From CAYRFF01 sp964423575 (GTDB lineage Bacteria; Bacteroidota; Bacteroidia; Chitinophagales; Saprospiraceae): a DNA stretch of 64,000 nt. Each line of letters starts with the position of its first letter. Within the stretch, counting starts at the first letter, position 1. The stretch spans positions 53,925 through 117,924 of the forward strand of contig CAYRFF010000003.1 in the NCBI GenBank assembly GCA_964423575.1. Reading direction: 5' to 3'. Positions 25,803 through 34,596 of the stretch are shown here, piece by piece. Both the position numbers and the translations under genes were made by a program. The notes below the pieces were generated by a model, which made no database searches, was not told where the DNA came from, and was given only the letters and a program-made list of their open reading frames with translations.

Positions 25803-26915
25803 TTATAACTCGGTATCTACGGGGATATATTCCATCCCAAACGCATCTGCCACTGCTTTATATACCACTTTACCATGAACAACGTTTAAGCCTAGCTTTA
25901 ATTCGTCATTCATCTGGCACGCTTTCTTCCAGCCGTGATTGGCCAGTAATAGGACGTACGGCAGTGTCGCATTGGTAAGGGCAATAGTCGATGTATAAGG
26001 AACGGCACCCGGCATATTGGATACGCAATAGTGGACGATATCATCTACTATAAAGGTCGGATCCTCATGGGTAGTCGGACGACTGGTTTCTATACAACCT
26101 CCCTGGTCAACGGCAACGTCGACAATAACAGAACCGGGCTTCATATCCTTCAACATATCCTTTGTGATAAGTTGAGGAGCCTTTGCGCCCGGGATAAGCA
26201 CAGCACCTACGATCAGATCTGAATTACGAGAAAGTTCACGTATTGTCAATTCGCTACTATATAACAGTTTCACATTAGCCGGCATAAATTCAGAAAGTTG
26301 TCTTAGGCGGAACAAGTTCTTATCAACAATGGTAACAGAAGCGCCTAGTCCTGCCGCCATCTTTGCAGCCTGTGTTCCTACAATACCACCGCCTAGTACC
26401 AGTACTTCTGCCGGACGAGTGCCCGGAACTCCACCCATTAGGACACCCCGGCCACCCTGAGGTTTCTCAAGATACTTAGCTCCTTGCTGAGCAGCCATAC
26501 GGCCGGCTACTTCGGACATAGGTATAAGAAGGGGTAGTTGACGGTTTTTCAACTCCACGGTTTCGTATGAAAGACATACGGAATTGCTTTTGATCATAGC
26601 TTTTGTCAACGGCTCTGATGAAGCAAAGTGGAAAAATGTAAATACGAGCTGATTGTCTTTTACAAGATCATACTCTTTCTCGATAGGTTCCTTGACCTTG
26701 ATAATCATTTCCGCGATATCATATACTTCTTCAATAGTGTCGAGTATATGAGCTCCGGCATCAATGTACTTTTGGTCTTCGAAACCACTGTTTAAACCTG
26801 CACTCTTCTGGACGTATACTGTATGACCGTTTCTTGTCAGTTCATACGCTCCTGCAGGCGTCATCGCAACCCGATTCTCACTGGGTTTGATTTCTTTGGG
26901 TACTCCTATAATCAT
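25803..26915 (-). CDS. ald: Alanine dehydrogenase
   Basis: The 370-residue protein begins MIIGVPKEIKPSENRVAMTP, the invariant Ald start. It has Lys75 (KVKEPIEKE) and His96 (FTFFHFAS) of the active site, the NAD-binding VLGGGIVGTQAAKMAAGLGA and the DVAVDQGGCIETSRPTTH loop. It converts L-alanine, NAD and water to pyruvate, ammonia and NADH. It stands alone behind a probable leader or small RNA that carries its own terminator (26991-27102), so attenuation-type control is possible. Confidence 0.96.
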   Translation of the reverse strand: MIIGVPKEIKPSENRVAMTPAGAYELTRNGHTVYVQKSAGLNSGFEDQKYIDAGAHILDTIEEVYDIAEMIIKVKEPIEKEYDLVKDNQLVFTFFHFASSEPLTKAMIKSNSVCLSYETVELKNRQLPLLIPMSEVAGRMAAQQGAKYLEKPQGGRGVLMGGVPGTRPAEVLVLGGGIVGTQAAKMAAGLGASVTIVDKNLFRLRQLSEFMPANVKLLYSSELTIRELSRNSDLIVGAVLIPGAKAPQLITKDMLKDMKPGSVIVDVAVDQGGCIETSRPTTHEDPTFIVDDIVHYCVSNMPGAVPYTSTIALTNATLPYVLLLANHGWKKACQMNDELKLGLNVVHGKVVYKAVADAFGMEYIPVDTEL

Positions 26916-26990
26916 AGTTTATATAATTTAAAATGATTGTAAAAATTAGGTGCCCCAAATTACGGAATCAAATTGATATATGCTACATAA

Positions 26991-27102
26991 AAATAAAAAA
27001 GGCCTGGTGGGAACCAGGCCTTACAGCATTAACTAAAACTAAACTCTGAAAACGTCTTTATCCGGTTAAGGTTACCGGAGGTCTTTCGTATAGTCAAATA
27101 TA
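26991..27102 (-). ncRNA. Candidate small RNA or terminator-bearing leader upstream of ald
   Basis: On the minus strand an exact -7 box TATATTTG (27102-27095) is followed after about 10 nt by a short hairpin (TCCGGT ... ACCGGA, 27079-27061), an unpaired AT-rich stretch, and a strong terminator: GGCCTGGT (27020-27013) with ACCAGGCC (27008-27001) around a 4-nt loop, then six T. The predicted RNA is about 95 nt with no ORF. It ends 75 bp before the ald ATG on the same strand. The gene upstream ends 345 bp away, so it is not simply that gene's terminator. It could be an independent sRNA or an ald riboswitch/attenuator. Confidence 0.5.
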
Positions 27103-27104
27103 GA

Positions 27105-27130
27105 ACATATTACATTAATTCATAATATGT
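27105..27130. promoter_or_regulatory. Dyad ACATATTA-N10-TAATATGT, first copy
   Basis: This is a perfect 8-bp inverted repeat with 10-bp spacing, directly upstream of the -7 box of the candidate small RNA. An identical dyad with the same spacing starts 45 bp further on. The place and symmetry suggest an operator. Confidence 0.45.
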
Positions 27131-27148
27131 ATGATTGGTATTTCTCAT

Positions 27149-27176
27149 AACATATTAAATAAATATATAATATGTT
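27149..27176. promoter_or_regulatory. Dyad AACATATTA-N10-TAATATGTT, second copy
   Basis: Same arms and same 10-bp spacing as the dyad at 27105, extended by one base pair. The centres are 45 bp apart, close to four helical turns. The remainder of the gap to 27445 is AT-rich, with a small palindrome ATCTCGTCGAGAT near 27398 and no gene. Confidence 0.45.
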
Positions 27177-27445
27177 AATTATTTGAATTATAGTCTCTTT
27201 TCCTAGTCGTTGAAAATCAGGAAGTTAGATGCCTTCCTTCTAAAGTAAATTAAATAAAAACTCAATCATCTTTCTATGAAATATTTTTTTGAATTTTTCA
27301 TCGGACAGGAATAAGACTTGTATTTTAAAACCGGTCAATTATTTTAACAGGATTAATAACACGGAATGTAAATTATCAGATAAAGGTAATTTTTAAGAAT
27401 CTCGTCGAGATGACTACAATAAGATAGGAGAGAATGATTTATACC

Positions 27446-28168
27446 TTAAGACCACTTTTCCAATTGCTTAATAACAGCATTAAAATCTTTAGGCATTTCG
27501 GCTATAAATGAAACTCTTTCATTACTGTCAGGATCATTAAACTCAAGTTCAATTGCATGTAGACTTTCTCTTTCTATCAAGGGATGAATCTCCTTGCTTT
27601 TGTTGGGAACAAACTTGCGTTTCTTTATATCCGTAATAGAAATAGATTCCCTTCCATTATAGAGATGGTCAACTGCCAGAGGATGTCCAATCGAAGCCAG
27701 ATGCGCCCGGATCTGGTGGGTCCTTCCCGTTTCTATGTTCACCTCTAGGAGGCTGAACTCCTCATACCGTTCCAGTACGTGAACGGTAGTAGTTGACATT
27801 TTACCTTTAGGAGAAATGACGACCTTGGAACTATGCGGAAGCTTCATTAGCGGCTTTTCAATAGTAATATCATCTCTGAAAACTCTTCCCAGAACGAGAG
27901 CAAGATATTTTTTAAGAACTCCTCTTTCTTGAAACTGCTCGTTTAAATTATGATGTGCTTCAGCAGTTTTTGCCCAGACCATTATTCCGCTTGTATATCT
28001 GTCTAGTCTGTGCACAGTATAAATTTCACCATGATTCTTCTTAAGCGCTGTATATAGGTTATACGCAGCTTTATCAAATCTGTCCGGAATTGATAAAATT
28101 CCCGATGCCTTATTTAATACAAGATAGCTGTCTGTTTCAGCGATAATATGAAAAGCCTTAGAATGCAT
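27446..28168 (-). CDS. RluA-family pseudouridine synthase
   Basis: The 240-residue catalytic domain has the RluA motif VHRLDRYTSGIMVWAK with nucleophile Asp56, then KKYLALVLG and ETGRTHQIRAHLASIGHPL. There is no S4 domain at the N-terminus, as in RluA/RluC-short and TruC types. It isomerises uridine in rRNA or tRNA, and the target base cannot be inferred. Its ATG is 3 bp after the glycosyltransferase stop, making a tight ribF-GT2-rluA operon. No terminator is seen directly behind it. The nearest on this strand is 420 bp away. Confidence 0.9.
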   Translation of the reverse strand: MHSKAFHIIAETDSYLVLNKASGILSIPDRFDKAAYNLYTALKKNHGEIYTVHRLDRYTSGIMVWAKTAEAHHNLNEQFQERGVLKKYLALVLGRVFRDDITIEKPLMKLPHSSKVVISPKGKMSTTTVHVLERYEEFSLLEVNIETGRTHQIRAHLASIGHPLAVDHLYNGRESISITDIKKRKFVPNKSKEIHPLIERESLHAIELEFNDPDSNERVSFIAEMPKDFNAVIKQLEKWS

Positions 28169-28171
28169 AGA

Positions 28172-29227
28172 TTAATTCATAATTTCTGCAAAGGTACGCT
28201 TTCTCCTGAAGTAGTATTGAAATATTATTGATTTTCTATAGATGCCCTGGATATCAGTTCTTTTGTCGCCTTTTACTCTTTCAATATCCTTTCGGATATT
28301 ACTTCTGACTTTCAGATGCTTTGGTAATCGAAGATATATAGCTCCCTGGGCTTTGATAACCGCAATTGCAGAGCGGAATTCCCCTTTGACCAGCATATGA
28401 AACATTGCTAGCATATCCAGAACAAATCTCATTGGCAAGATTCTCAGCAGAACTATGCCCGGCTGGTTTCTGATAATCGTAAGTATGTTATTTCTAAAAT
28501 TCAAATAAGTTTTAAAGGGATTTGCATAAGCTAAAGTACCTCCTCCTTTGTGATAGGCGATAGAAGAGGGGAGTACACGTATTTTAAAACCTGCTCTCTG
28601 TATCCGCCAGCACAAATCAATCTCCTCCTGATGAGCAAAAAAATATGGTTCAAACCCACCCAGAGCATGGAAAATGCTCGAACGGATGAATAGAGCAGCG
28701 CCGGTTGCCCAGAAAATATCTACAGCGTCATCATATTGACCTGTGTCCTTTTCAATATCATTCATAATCCTTCCACGGCAAAACGGATATCCCAGATGAT
28801 CTATGAAACCTCCGCTGGCTCCTGCATATTCAAACTCATCCCGCTTGTCTAATGCCCGGATTTTGGGTTGAGCTGCTGCATAGTCCGGATTGTTTTCGAG
28901 GAACGAGTAAAGAATATCGATGTCTCTACGCTCAATTTCTACATCATTGTTAAGAATAAGGAAATACTTAGTATGAATATCCTGGAGGCCAAGATTGTAT
29001 CCTTCTGCAAATCCATAATTTTTATCCAGGGAGATTAATTTAATTTCCGGATAATTAGTACTGACATATTCAATGGAGTCGTCTTGTGACCCATTATCGA
29101 TAATTAAGAGTTGAAATGGATGTTGGTTGAGTGAAATCAGTTTGGGTAGAAACCTACGAAGGTACCCGACCCCGTTGAAGTTCAGAATTGCAATAGTAAG
29201 ATCAAGCTTATCATTAGGATTTTGCAT
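28172..29227 (-). CDS. Family 2 glycosyltransferase (rhamnosyltransferase-like)
   Basis: The 351-residue GT2 enzyme has LTIAILNFNGVGYLRRFLP, LLIIDNGSQDDS, NYGFAEGYNLGL, the DxD-equivalent LILNNDVEI and a catalytic-base region FFAHQEEIDLCWRIQRAGF, followed by RNNILTIIRN and an amphipathic C-terminal segment that probably lies on the membrane. The pattern fits enzymes that extend O-antigen or other surface glycans. The start overlaps the ribF end by 14 bp, so it is translationally coupled. A 12-mer variant (ATTTGCATAAGC) lies at 28520. Confidence 0.88.
   Translation of the reverse strand: MQNPNDKLDLTIAILNFNGVGYLRRFLPKLISLNQHPFQLLIIDNGSQDDSIEYVSTNYPEIKLISLDKNYGFAEGYNLGLQDIHTKYFLILNNDVEIERRDIDILYSFLENNPDYAAAQPKIRALDKRDEFEYAGASGGFIDHLGYPFCRGRIMNDIEKDTGQYDDAVDIFWATGAALFIRSSIFHALGGFEPYFFAHQEEIDLCWRIQRAGFKIRVLPSSIAYHKGGGTLAYANPFKTYLNFRNNILTIIRNQPGIVLLRILPMRFVLDMLAMFHMLVKGEFRSAIAVIKAQGAIYLRLPKHLKVRSNIRKDIERVKGDKRTDIQGIYRKSIIFQYYFRRKRTFAEIMN
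28520..28531 (+). repeat. 12-mer variant ATTTGCATAAGC (one mismatch)
   Basis: It differs from ATTTGCGNAAGC only in the seventh base (A for G) and is followed by TAA, as is the identical variant at 61948. Confidence 0.5.
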
Positions 29228-30152
29228 TGAGAACCATAACTGTATTTTGCTTGTCTTTCTGCAACTGATCTCTCAGACTGTCAATAGAATCAAATTTTTC
29301 ATCTCCTCGGATGTAGGAGATAAATTCAATCATAATTTCTTCGCCATAGAGCGACTGATTAAACTCAAAGATGTTAACCTCAACTGCTAGCTCTTCACCA
29401 TCTACAACTGTTGATTTAGTACCGATATATAACATTCCGCCGTAGCGTTTTCCGTCATAGTGAACGTTTACGGCATAAATTCCTATAGGAGGCAGTAACT
29501 TCAATTTGTTTTCCAGTTCAAGATTGGCAGTGGGGAAACCAATCTGGCTTCCTATCTTTAAACCGTGAACAACTCTGCCATGGAGCAGATAATTATAGGA
29601 GAGGTATTCATTTGCCAGTTCGATATTAGCTTCATCAAGGGCATTCCGCACTTTGGTACTGCTTATTGTAATGTTTTCAAGCTCTTCTGCCTGAACTTCC
29701 TCCACATGGTAGTTATACCTTCTCCCGAAGTCCATAAGCAATCTCACTCCACCACCTCGATTACGCCCGAAGTGATGATCGTAACCTACAACTATTGTAT
29801 GTGGTGCAAATCTAGCTACCAAAAAGTTGGTAATATATTCGATTGCTGTGATATGAGAAAATTCAATAGAAAAGGGAACTATAATAAGATGATCTACGCC
29901 TGTCTTCTTGATTAATTCGATCTTTTCTTCAAGTGTAGTTAATATGTGAAAACTATTATCTCTCGGATAAATAATCTGTCTGGGATGTGGGTAAAAAGTT
30001 ACGATAACTGATTCACCATCAACTTCCCGGGCTACCTTCATTACACGATCAAATAATACACGATGACCGCGGTGTACGCCATCAAAAGATCCTACGGTAA
30101 TTACCGGTCTTTTGAATTTGGGTAGGTTTTCTATGTCTCTATGTATTTGCAT
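29214..30152 (-). CDS. ribF: RibF: bifunctional riboflavin kinase / FAD synthetase
   Basis: Starting at the ATG at 30152 gives 312 residues; one more codon upstream is TTG. Residues 1-185 are the nucleotidyltransferase domain (VITVGSFDGVHRGHRVLF, the GxFDGVHxGH motif, and VVGYDHHFGRNRGG). Residues about 190-312 are the flavokinase domain (GRVVHGLKIGSQIGFPTANL, GIYAVNVHYDGKRYGGMLYIG, EVNIFEFNQSLYGEEIMIEF). It makes FMN and then FAD from riboflavin. It is first gene of the ribF-GT2-rluA operon. A TATATTTG box ends six bases before the ATG, so an almost leaderless mRNA is possible. Confidence 0.95.
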   Translation of the reverse strand: MQIHRDIENLPKFKRPVITVGSFDGVHRGHRVLFDRVMKVAREVDGESVIVTFYPHPRQIIYPRDNSFHILTTLEEKIELIKKTGVDHLIIVPFSIEFSHITAIEYITNFLVARFAPHTIVVGYDHHFGRNRGGGVRLLMDFGRRYNYHVEEVQAEELENITISSTKVRNALDEANIELANEYLSYNYLLHGRVVHGLKIGSQIGFPTANLELENKLKLLPPIGIYAVNVHYDGKRYGGMLYIGTKSTVVDGEELAVEVNIFEFNQSLYGEEIMIEFISYIRGDEKFDSIDSLRDQLQKDKQNTVMVLNAKS

Positions 30153-30262
30153 CAAGGCAAATATATTAAATATATTTATAATATCATTCCTAATGAAGAA
30201 AAATATTCATTAAGCGGCCTGTATTATCGATAAATGCGATGAAAGTTATAGGATTTCTCTTT

Positions 30263-31075
30263 TTATTCGGTAATAAATATCTCAGCTGAATAAGTTTCTG
30301 TAAGTCCGGTTTTTAAAAATCCGGTTATTTTTTCGTCATTGATTACCTTCCCATTGAATAAGCATAATTTCTCACCATTAAAGTAGGAGAGCCAAAACCT
30401 TTCATTTTCGACTATTCCTTCCAATGAATCGAATTGAAAGAAGTCTCCGCTGATTTCCCCGGTCAGATTGTTGCCATCCTGGACAAAGGTAACCATGCTG
30501 TGATATGAAGAATCAAGCTTATCCTTAAAATCGAAGTCCATTGTTCCGTTAAAATCAACTTTTGCCTCTTCAGGCATTTCCAGAAAGCGGTAACGATCGC
30601 CATAAAAGGCATTAAAGGGTATTTTATCCAGAGGTCTCTCCATATTTCTATAGTATCCCTGCATTGCCTTTTCGGCATACTCTGCATAAATATATGCTTG
30701 TCCATCTGCAAAGGTTATTCTCATTGTGTCATGAGATGTGCGCCTGTCAGTTCCGTAGCTGATATCATCAATTTTAATACGTTCTTCTCCATTTTTTAAA
30801 ACGATATAAATCTGCCCATCCTCTTCGTATCCCACATCAAAATTAAAGGGTACTTCAAGATCTGAGATTCCCAGGAAGATTGTCTTTTGTCTCGCAGGTG
30901 AATCATCATCGTAATATTTATAGGGATTTCTCTCCAGAAGAAGGACGCCCCGGTATTCGCCGCGTATCAGTGCAGGAATTTCTTCTTTGATTTCAATGCA
31001 TGAAGTAATACTGCAAGCAAATATAAATAGCAGTAGGAGAGAGAGGAAGTTTCTTAACTTAACAGAATGTTCCAT
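30263..31075 (-). CDS. Lipoprotein resembling the N-terminal domain of Bacteroidota TlpA-like proteins
   Basis: The 270-residue protein has a lipoprotein signal (SITSC, Cys at about 26). It is all-b by its alternating pattern. The C-terminal half (MVTFVQDGNNLTGEISGDFFQFDSLEGIVENERFWLSYFNGEKLCLFNGKV..ITGF) has the layout that in many Bacteroidota precedes a thioredoxin domain of the TlpA type. Here the protein stops where the CxxC domain would begin, and none is encoded downstream. It may be a truncated paralog or a stand-alone binding domain. The function is unknown. Confidence 0.6.
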   Translation of the reverse strand: MEHSVKLRNFLSLLLLFIFACSITSCIEIKEEIPALIRGEYRGVLLLERNPYKYYDDDSPARQKTIFLGISDLEVPFNFDVGYEEDGQIYIVLKNGEERIKIDDISYGTDRRTSHDTMRITFADGQAYIYAEYAEKAMQGYYRNMERPLDKIPFNAFYGDRYRFLEMPEEAKVDFNGTMDFDFKDKLDSSYHSMVTFVQDGNNLTGEISGDFFQFDSLEGIVENERFWLSYFNGEKLCLFNGKVINDEKITGFLKTGLTETYSAEIFITE

Positions 31076-31324
31076 TATATATGCTTTCTCGATTTATAAA
31101 TTATATCAATGGATTAGCGTTTGACTCGGGTCTGAACCTTCATCTTATATATGTGAATAACAAGATTGCGGGTTCATTGATTTAAAACGTTGCAATAATA
31201 CTGATAAACTATGTGAACTACCGGATTTTTAGACGAAAGAATAGAAAATCTATCCGGAATGAAGCCAATAGGAATTTATTTGCCAGGGATAGCTGATTGA
31301 AATAGGGAGCTGAGGTTTAAAAAT

Positions 31325-31366
31325 AAAAAAGGACCGAATGAAGAAGATTTCATCCGATCCACATCA
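31325..31366 (-). terminator. Intrinsic terminator behind the zinc-ribbon gene
   Basis: On the minus strand GGATCGGATGAA pairs with TTCATTCGGTCC (two G-U pairs) around 6 nt, followed by TTTTTTATTTTT. It lies 40-80 bp after the stop at 31405. The rest of the 329-bp gap 31076-31404 shows no gene. Confidence 0.8.
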
Positions 31367-31404
31367 AGCATCCTATTGTTAAAGAGGGATATTCTTATAT
31401 ATCT

Positions 31405-31746
31405 TTAAAAATCCTTTTTTATTTTTACTGAGCCGTCATCCTGTAAGATGATTCCATAATTGTAGCAATACCTGATACTATTTTCTTCTTTTCTCTGTAT
31501 ATGCGTACAATAGTCGATAATGAATCCTTCCATAAGTAAATATTCTATCGGCACTTCATCTGTGCTCAGTGATGTACTTAACTTTTTAAGTATCCTGTAA
31601 TTCCTTTTAAGAATCTGGTTGATTTTAGTCATCGTCTCGTTAGACTTATATCTCCTGTTGTTGTACTGGCTTCTGCAATTGTCCGAGCAGAATTTTTTAT
31701 CTGTTCTGCCTCTGAAGCCTTCATCGCATTCGATACACCTTTTCAT
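31405..31746 (-). CDS. Small N-terminal zinc-ribbon protein
   Basis: The 113-residue protein has a CxxC...CxxxC ribbon at its start (MKRCIECDEGFRGRTDKKFCSDNCRSQYNNRR), then a basic and helical segment (INQILKRNYRILKKLS) and a short b-rich tail. Small proteins of this type are common in Bacteroidota and are of unknown function; nucleic-acid binding is the natural guess from the ribbon and Arg/Lys content. It is monocistronic with a good terminator. Confidence 0.75.
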   Translation of the reverse strand: MKRCIECDEGFRGRTDKKFCSDNCRSQYNNRRYKSNETMTKINQILKRNYRILKKLSTSLSTDEVPIEYLLMEGFIIDYCTHIQRKEENSIRYCYNYGIILQDDGSVKIKKDF

Positions 31747-32255
31747 CTCTCATTACTTTTTGCGTTCGATAATTAGTGTCTTGAGAATTGAAAGTGTGCC
31801 GCTTTTTATGAAGTATTTTTAAAATATTTTAAGAGTGTTGCGTAATATGGTGATTGTCAGTGGGTTGTGAAGGCGTTGTTTTATTTAAAAATTAATGTTG
31901 CTGAGTTGGTTAGGGTAGAGGGGACTGTTTATGCTTCCGCAAATGTCAGAGTAAATTGATACAAAGAATACATATCGTTAAGAATGTGAGCCGGGTAAGC
32001 GAATGCGCTTGCAAAGAGTGAAACTTTACACACAATATATATTTAAGGAAAAGGAACTATAGCTCTATGACAGAAACTCAGAGATCATAAGAATGCCAAA
32101 AGAATAAGTTATATGGGAAAACTTATCCACTATTAGAAATGAATGGCACTGCCATCAAGTGGGTTCAATACTATGTGAAGCCATGTAGAACACAGGATAG
32201 AAATAAACGCAGATATTTTGTGTTGTGAAACCTGCTGCCGGTTTCCTGCCTGTAT
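31747..32255. other. 509-bp gene-free interval
   Basis: I see no ORF, RNA or clear promoter. The stretch holds 12-mer copy 6 at 31933 and a small inverted repeat AAGCG-N4-CGCTT near 31996. Confidence 0.5.
31933..31944 (-). repeat. 12-mer ATTTGCGNAAGC, copy 6 (N=G)
   Basis: Exact minus-strand match in the gene-free interval. The flanks ATGCTTCCGCAAATGT are shared with copies 12 and 13. Confidence 0.75.
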
Positions 32256-33872
32256 CTACCAATTAATATTCTGGGCAATCCTAGGTTCAAATACTGTCGG
32301 ATCTGCAAAAGCCACATCGTACTTCAGATGCTCCGGAACTGTATCCTTATGCAGTAGAGATCCTTCATGGATATATGGGTAAATCTGTGCATAAGTCTTG
32401 CTCTCCGCCATACTCAGACGCCTGTGTATCATGTGGCGATTAATGTGGTCTTTAGTTTTTAGACCCGCAGCTGCCAGCATTTCACGGAATGATTCAATAG
32501 TACGTCTGTGATAATTTGCTACTTTAACACGTTTGTCATTTACATCCAGTCCGGCTACCAATTCCGGATCTTGTGTAGTAATTCCTGTAGGACAGGTGTT
32601 GAGGTGACATTCCAGAGCTTGTATACAACCTATCGCCAGCATCATAGCTCTGGCAGCGTTACAACCATCTGCGCCTAGTGCAAATGCCCTATGCAAGTCG
32701 AAGCCCGTGATTACTTTTCCGCTGGCAATCAACTTGATATCTTTCTTAAGTGCAAATCCTACCAATGCATTATATGCAAATGCCAGTCCTTCTCTATATG
32801 GCATACCGATACTATCGGAGAATTCGTGCGGTGCTGCTCCGGTTCCGCCTTCACCACCATCAATTGTTATGAAATCAGGCTTGATTCCGGTTTCAATCAT
32901 AGCTTTACACAAGGATATGAACTCCATTCTCGATCCGATACAGAGTTTAAATCCCACGGGTTTCCCTCCTGATAAGTCACGACACTGCTTAACAAAGTGC
33001 ATTAATCCAATGGGTGTCGAAAAGGCTGTATGATGCGGAGGCGAAAGTACATCTACATGAGGCTTGATATGTCGTATAGCTGCAATTTCTTCAGTATTCT
33101 TGATTGCAGGTAACATTCCTCCGTGCCCGGGCTTTGCACCTTGTGATAATTTAATTTCAATCATCTTAACAGCAGGATAAGAAGCTTTTTCCTTAAATAA
33201 TTCAGGTGAGAAATTTCCATCTTCATCCCGTACACCGAAATATGCCGAACCAAATTGAAATATCAGATCTCCACCTAGCTCAAGGTGATAGGGAGATATG
33301 CCTCCTTCGCCCGTATTCTGTGCAAAGTTTCCGATTTTGGCTCCACCGTTGAGCGCGCGAACAGCGTTTTTACTTAAAGCGCCAAAACTCATCGCTGAAA
33401 CATTCAGTATGCTTGAACTATACGGTTGTTTACAATCCGGACCACCGATCGTAAAACGGATATCTTTATCGATTTCGTCAACATTCTTGGCAGCAATACT
33501 ATGTGTCATCCATTCATATCCGGCTTCATAAACATTGTACTGAGTCCCGAATGGCTCGGTGTCGTTCCCTAGCTTTGCCCGGTTATATACCATTTCCCGA
33601 TTAACCCGGTTTATGGGGGTTCCATTGGTGTCTGATTCAATAAAATACTGATATATCTTGGGGCGTAGTTGTTCCATCAGGAAGCGTAACCTTCCGACAA
33701 TCGGAAAATTGCGAATGATGGTTTCTTTGGCAAAAAACATATCATAGAATCCCAGTAAGTAAAGGGGAATAAAAAGTATGAAAAAGTAGAAGATAAATGG
33801 ATGAACAAAGTACCCGAGCAATATGATGACAATAGCAGATACCGGTATGAAAATTAGAAAATCATGACGCAT
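32256..33872 (-). CDS. Membrane-anchored FMN-binding glutamate-synthase-family protein
   Basis: The 538-residue protein has two membrane helices at the N-terminus (about 5-45). A glutamate-synthase FMN domain (TIM barrel) follows: SFGALSKNAVRALNGGAKIGNFAQNTGEGGISPYH, LSQGAKPGHGGMLP, FITIDGGEGGTGAAPHEFSDSIG, GKVITGFDLHRAFALGADGCNAARAMMLAIGC and the 3Fe-4S Cys pattern CIQALECHLNTCPTGIT. It lacks the amidotransferase domain of full GltB. Stand-alone versions are widespread and their reaction is unsettled. The loss of an ammonia channel donor means it cannot be a complete glutamine-dependent synthase. Confidence 0.9.
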   Translation of the reverse strand: MRHDFLIFIPVSAIVIILLGYFVHPFIFYFFILFIPLYLLGFYDMFFAKETIIRNFPIVGRLRFLMEQLRPKIYQYFIESDTNGTPINRVNREMVYNRAKLGNDTEPFGTQYNVYEAGYEWMTHSIAAKNVDEIDKDIRFTIGGPDCKQPYSSSILNVSAMSFGALSKNAVRALNGGAKIGNFAQNTGEGGISPYHLELGGDLIFQFGSAYFGVRDEDGNFSPELFKEKASYPAVKMIEIKLSQGAKPGHGGMLPAIKNTEEIAAIRHIKPHVDVLSPPHHTAFSTPIGLMHFVKQCRDLSGGKPVGFKLCIGSRMEFISLCKAMIETGIKPDFITIDGGEGGTGAAPHEFSDSIGMPYREGLAFAYNALVGFALKKDIKLIASGKVITGFDLHRAFALGADGCNAARAMMLAIGCIQALECHLNTCPTGITTQDPELVAGLDVNDKRVKVANYHRRTIESFREMLAAAGLKTKDHINRHMIHRRLSMAESKTYAQIYPYIHEGSLLHKDTVPEHLKYDVAFADPTVFEPRIAQNINW

Positions 33873-34060
33873 AATGAATCATTTTATTAAAAATGCCTGA
33901 TAAACTTTTCTGAAGAATTGTTTATCGGAAACTATACAAGATTAATTTAATACGGAAAGCAATTTACTCAATTCTATGCATAAATGTAGAATTAATTGTG
34001 AAAGCCCTGTAAATATTTGTCCTGAGGGAATATAAATTCTACTGACTGAATTTTAAATCT

Positions 34061-34068
34061 TATCTTCG
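34061..34068 (+). promoter_or_regulatory. Candidate -7 element for the lipoprotein-polyprenyl synthase pair
   Basis: TATCTTCG differs from TAnnTTTG by one base, 25 bp before the ATG at 34093. There is no TTTG at -33. Confidence 0.35.
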
Positions 34069-34092
34069 CGCCCTCAAATACAATGTATAGAT

Positions 34093-34593
34093 ATGAAAAG
34101 ATTCAATGTCGGATTGATCCTCTTAACCCTTTTAATATTTGCTTGCGCAAATGGAAAAGAAGGAGCGATAGAGGAAACACCAGTACAAGAAACTCAGGAG
34201 AATACTAAGACCACTGAAGTGATGGACGAGGAGCGTATCAGGGAACTGGAAGCCAGAATCCCTCTGATTGATAATATAGATGTAGACTTTGTAAACAATA
34301 GGTTTTACGCAGAGGCCGAGTTGTACGGAAAAGATGCCAATTACTATAATACGTATGTGCATACAGATAAAACATATCACATAAAAGTAGAAGCGACCAA
34401 TAAAAACACAGCGCTTATAATAATAGCTGCAGATGGGCAGCTTCTTTTAAGGCAGACGCTGGAGCAGGGACCGCTGGAATGGAAAGGGCAATTTGAAAAG
34501 GCTGGTGCTGCGGTGTTTCAGGTAGGCCTGAAATCGGGCAGTTCATCACCGCTTGATAATACCAACATTAAAATAGACCTGCTGAGGGAGTAA
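34093..34593 (+). CDS. Small lipoprotein of unknown function
   Basis: The 166-residue protein has a lipoprotein signal (LILLTLLIFAC, Cys18) and then a low-complexity Glu/Thr linker (EETPVQETQENTKTTE). A compact b-rich domain follows (about 55-166: YHIKVEATNKNTALIIIAADGQLLLRQTLEQGPLEWKGQFEKAGAAVFQVGLKSG), in the style of a pre-peptidase or C2-like sandwich. It is 3 bp upstream of the polyprenyl synthase gene, so it is probably co-transcribed. The function is unknown. The lipobox Cys codon overlaps 12-mer copy 7. Confidence 0.75.
   Translation: MKRFNVGLILLTLLIFACANGKEGAIEETPVQETQENTKTTEVMDEERIRELEARIPLIDNIDVDFVNNRFYAEAELYGKDANYYNTYVHTDKTYHIKVEATNKNTALIIIAADGQLLLRQTLEQGPLEWKGQFEKAGAAVFQVGLKSGSSSPLDNTNIKIDLLRE
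34141..34152 (-). repeat. 12-mer ATTTGCGNAAGC, copy 7 (N=C)
   Basis: Exact minus-strand match. On the plus strand it encodes Ala-Cys-Ala-Asn across the lipobox of the small lipoprotein. Confidence 0.75.
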
Positions 34594-34596
34594 GTT

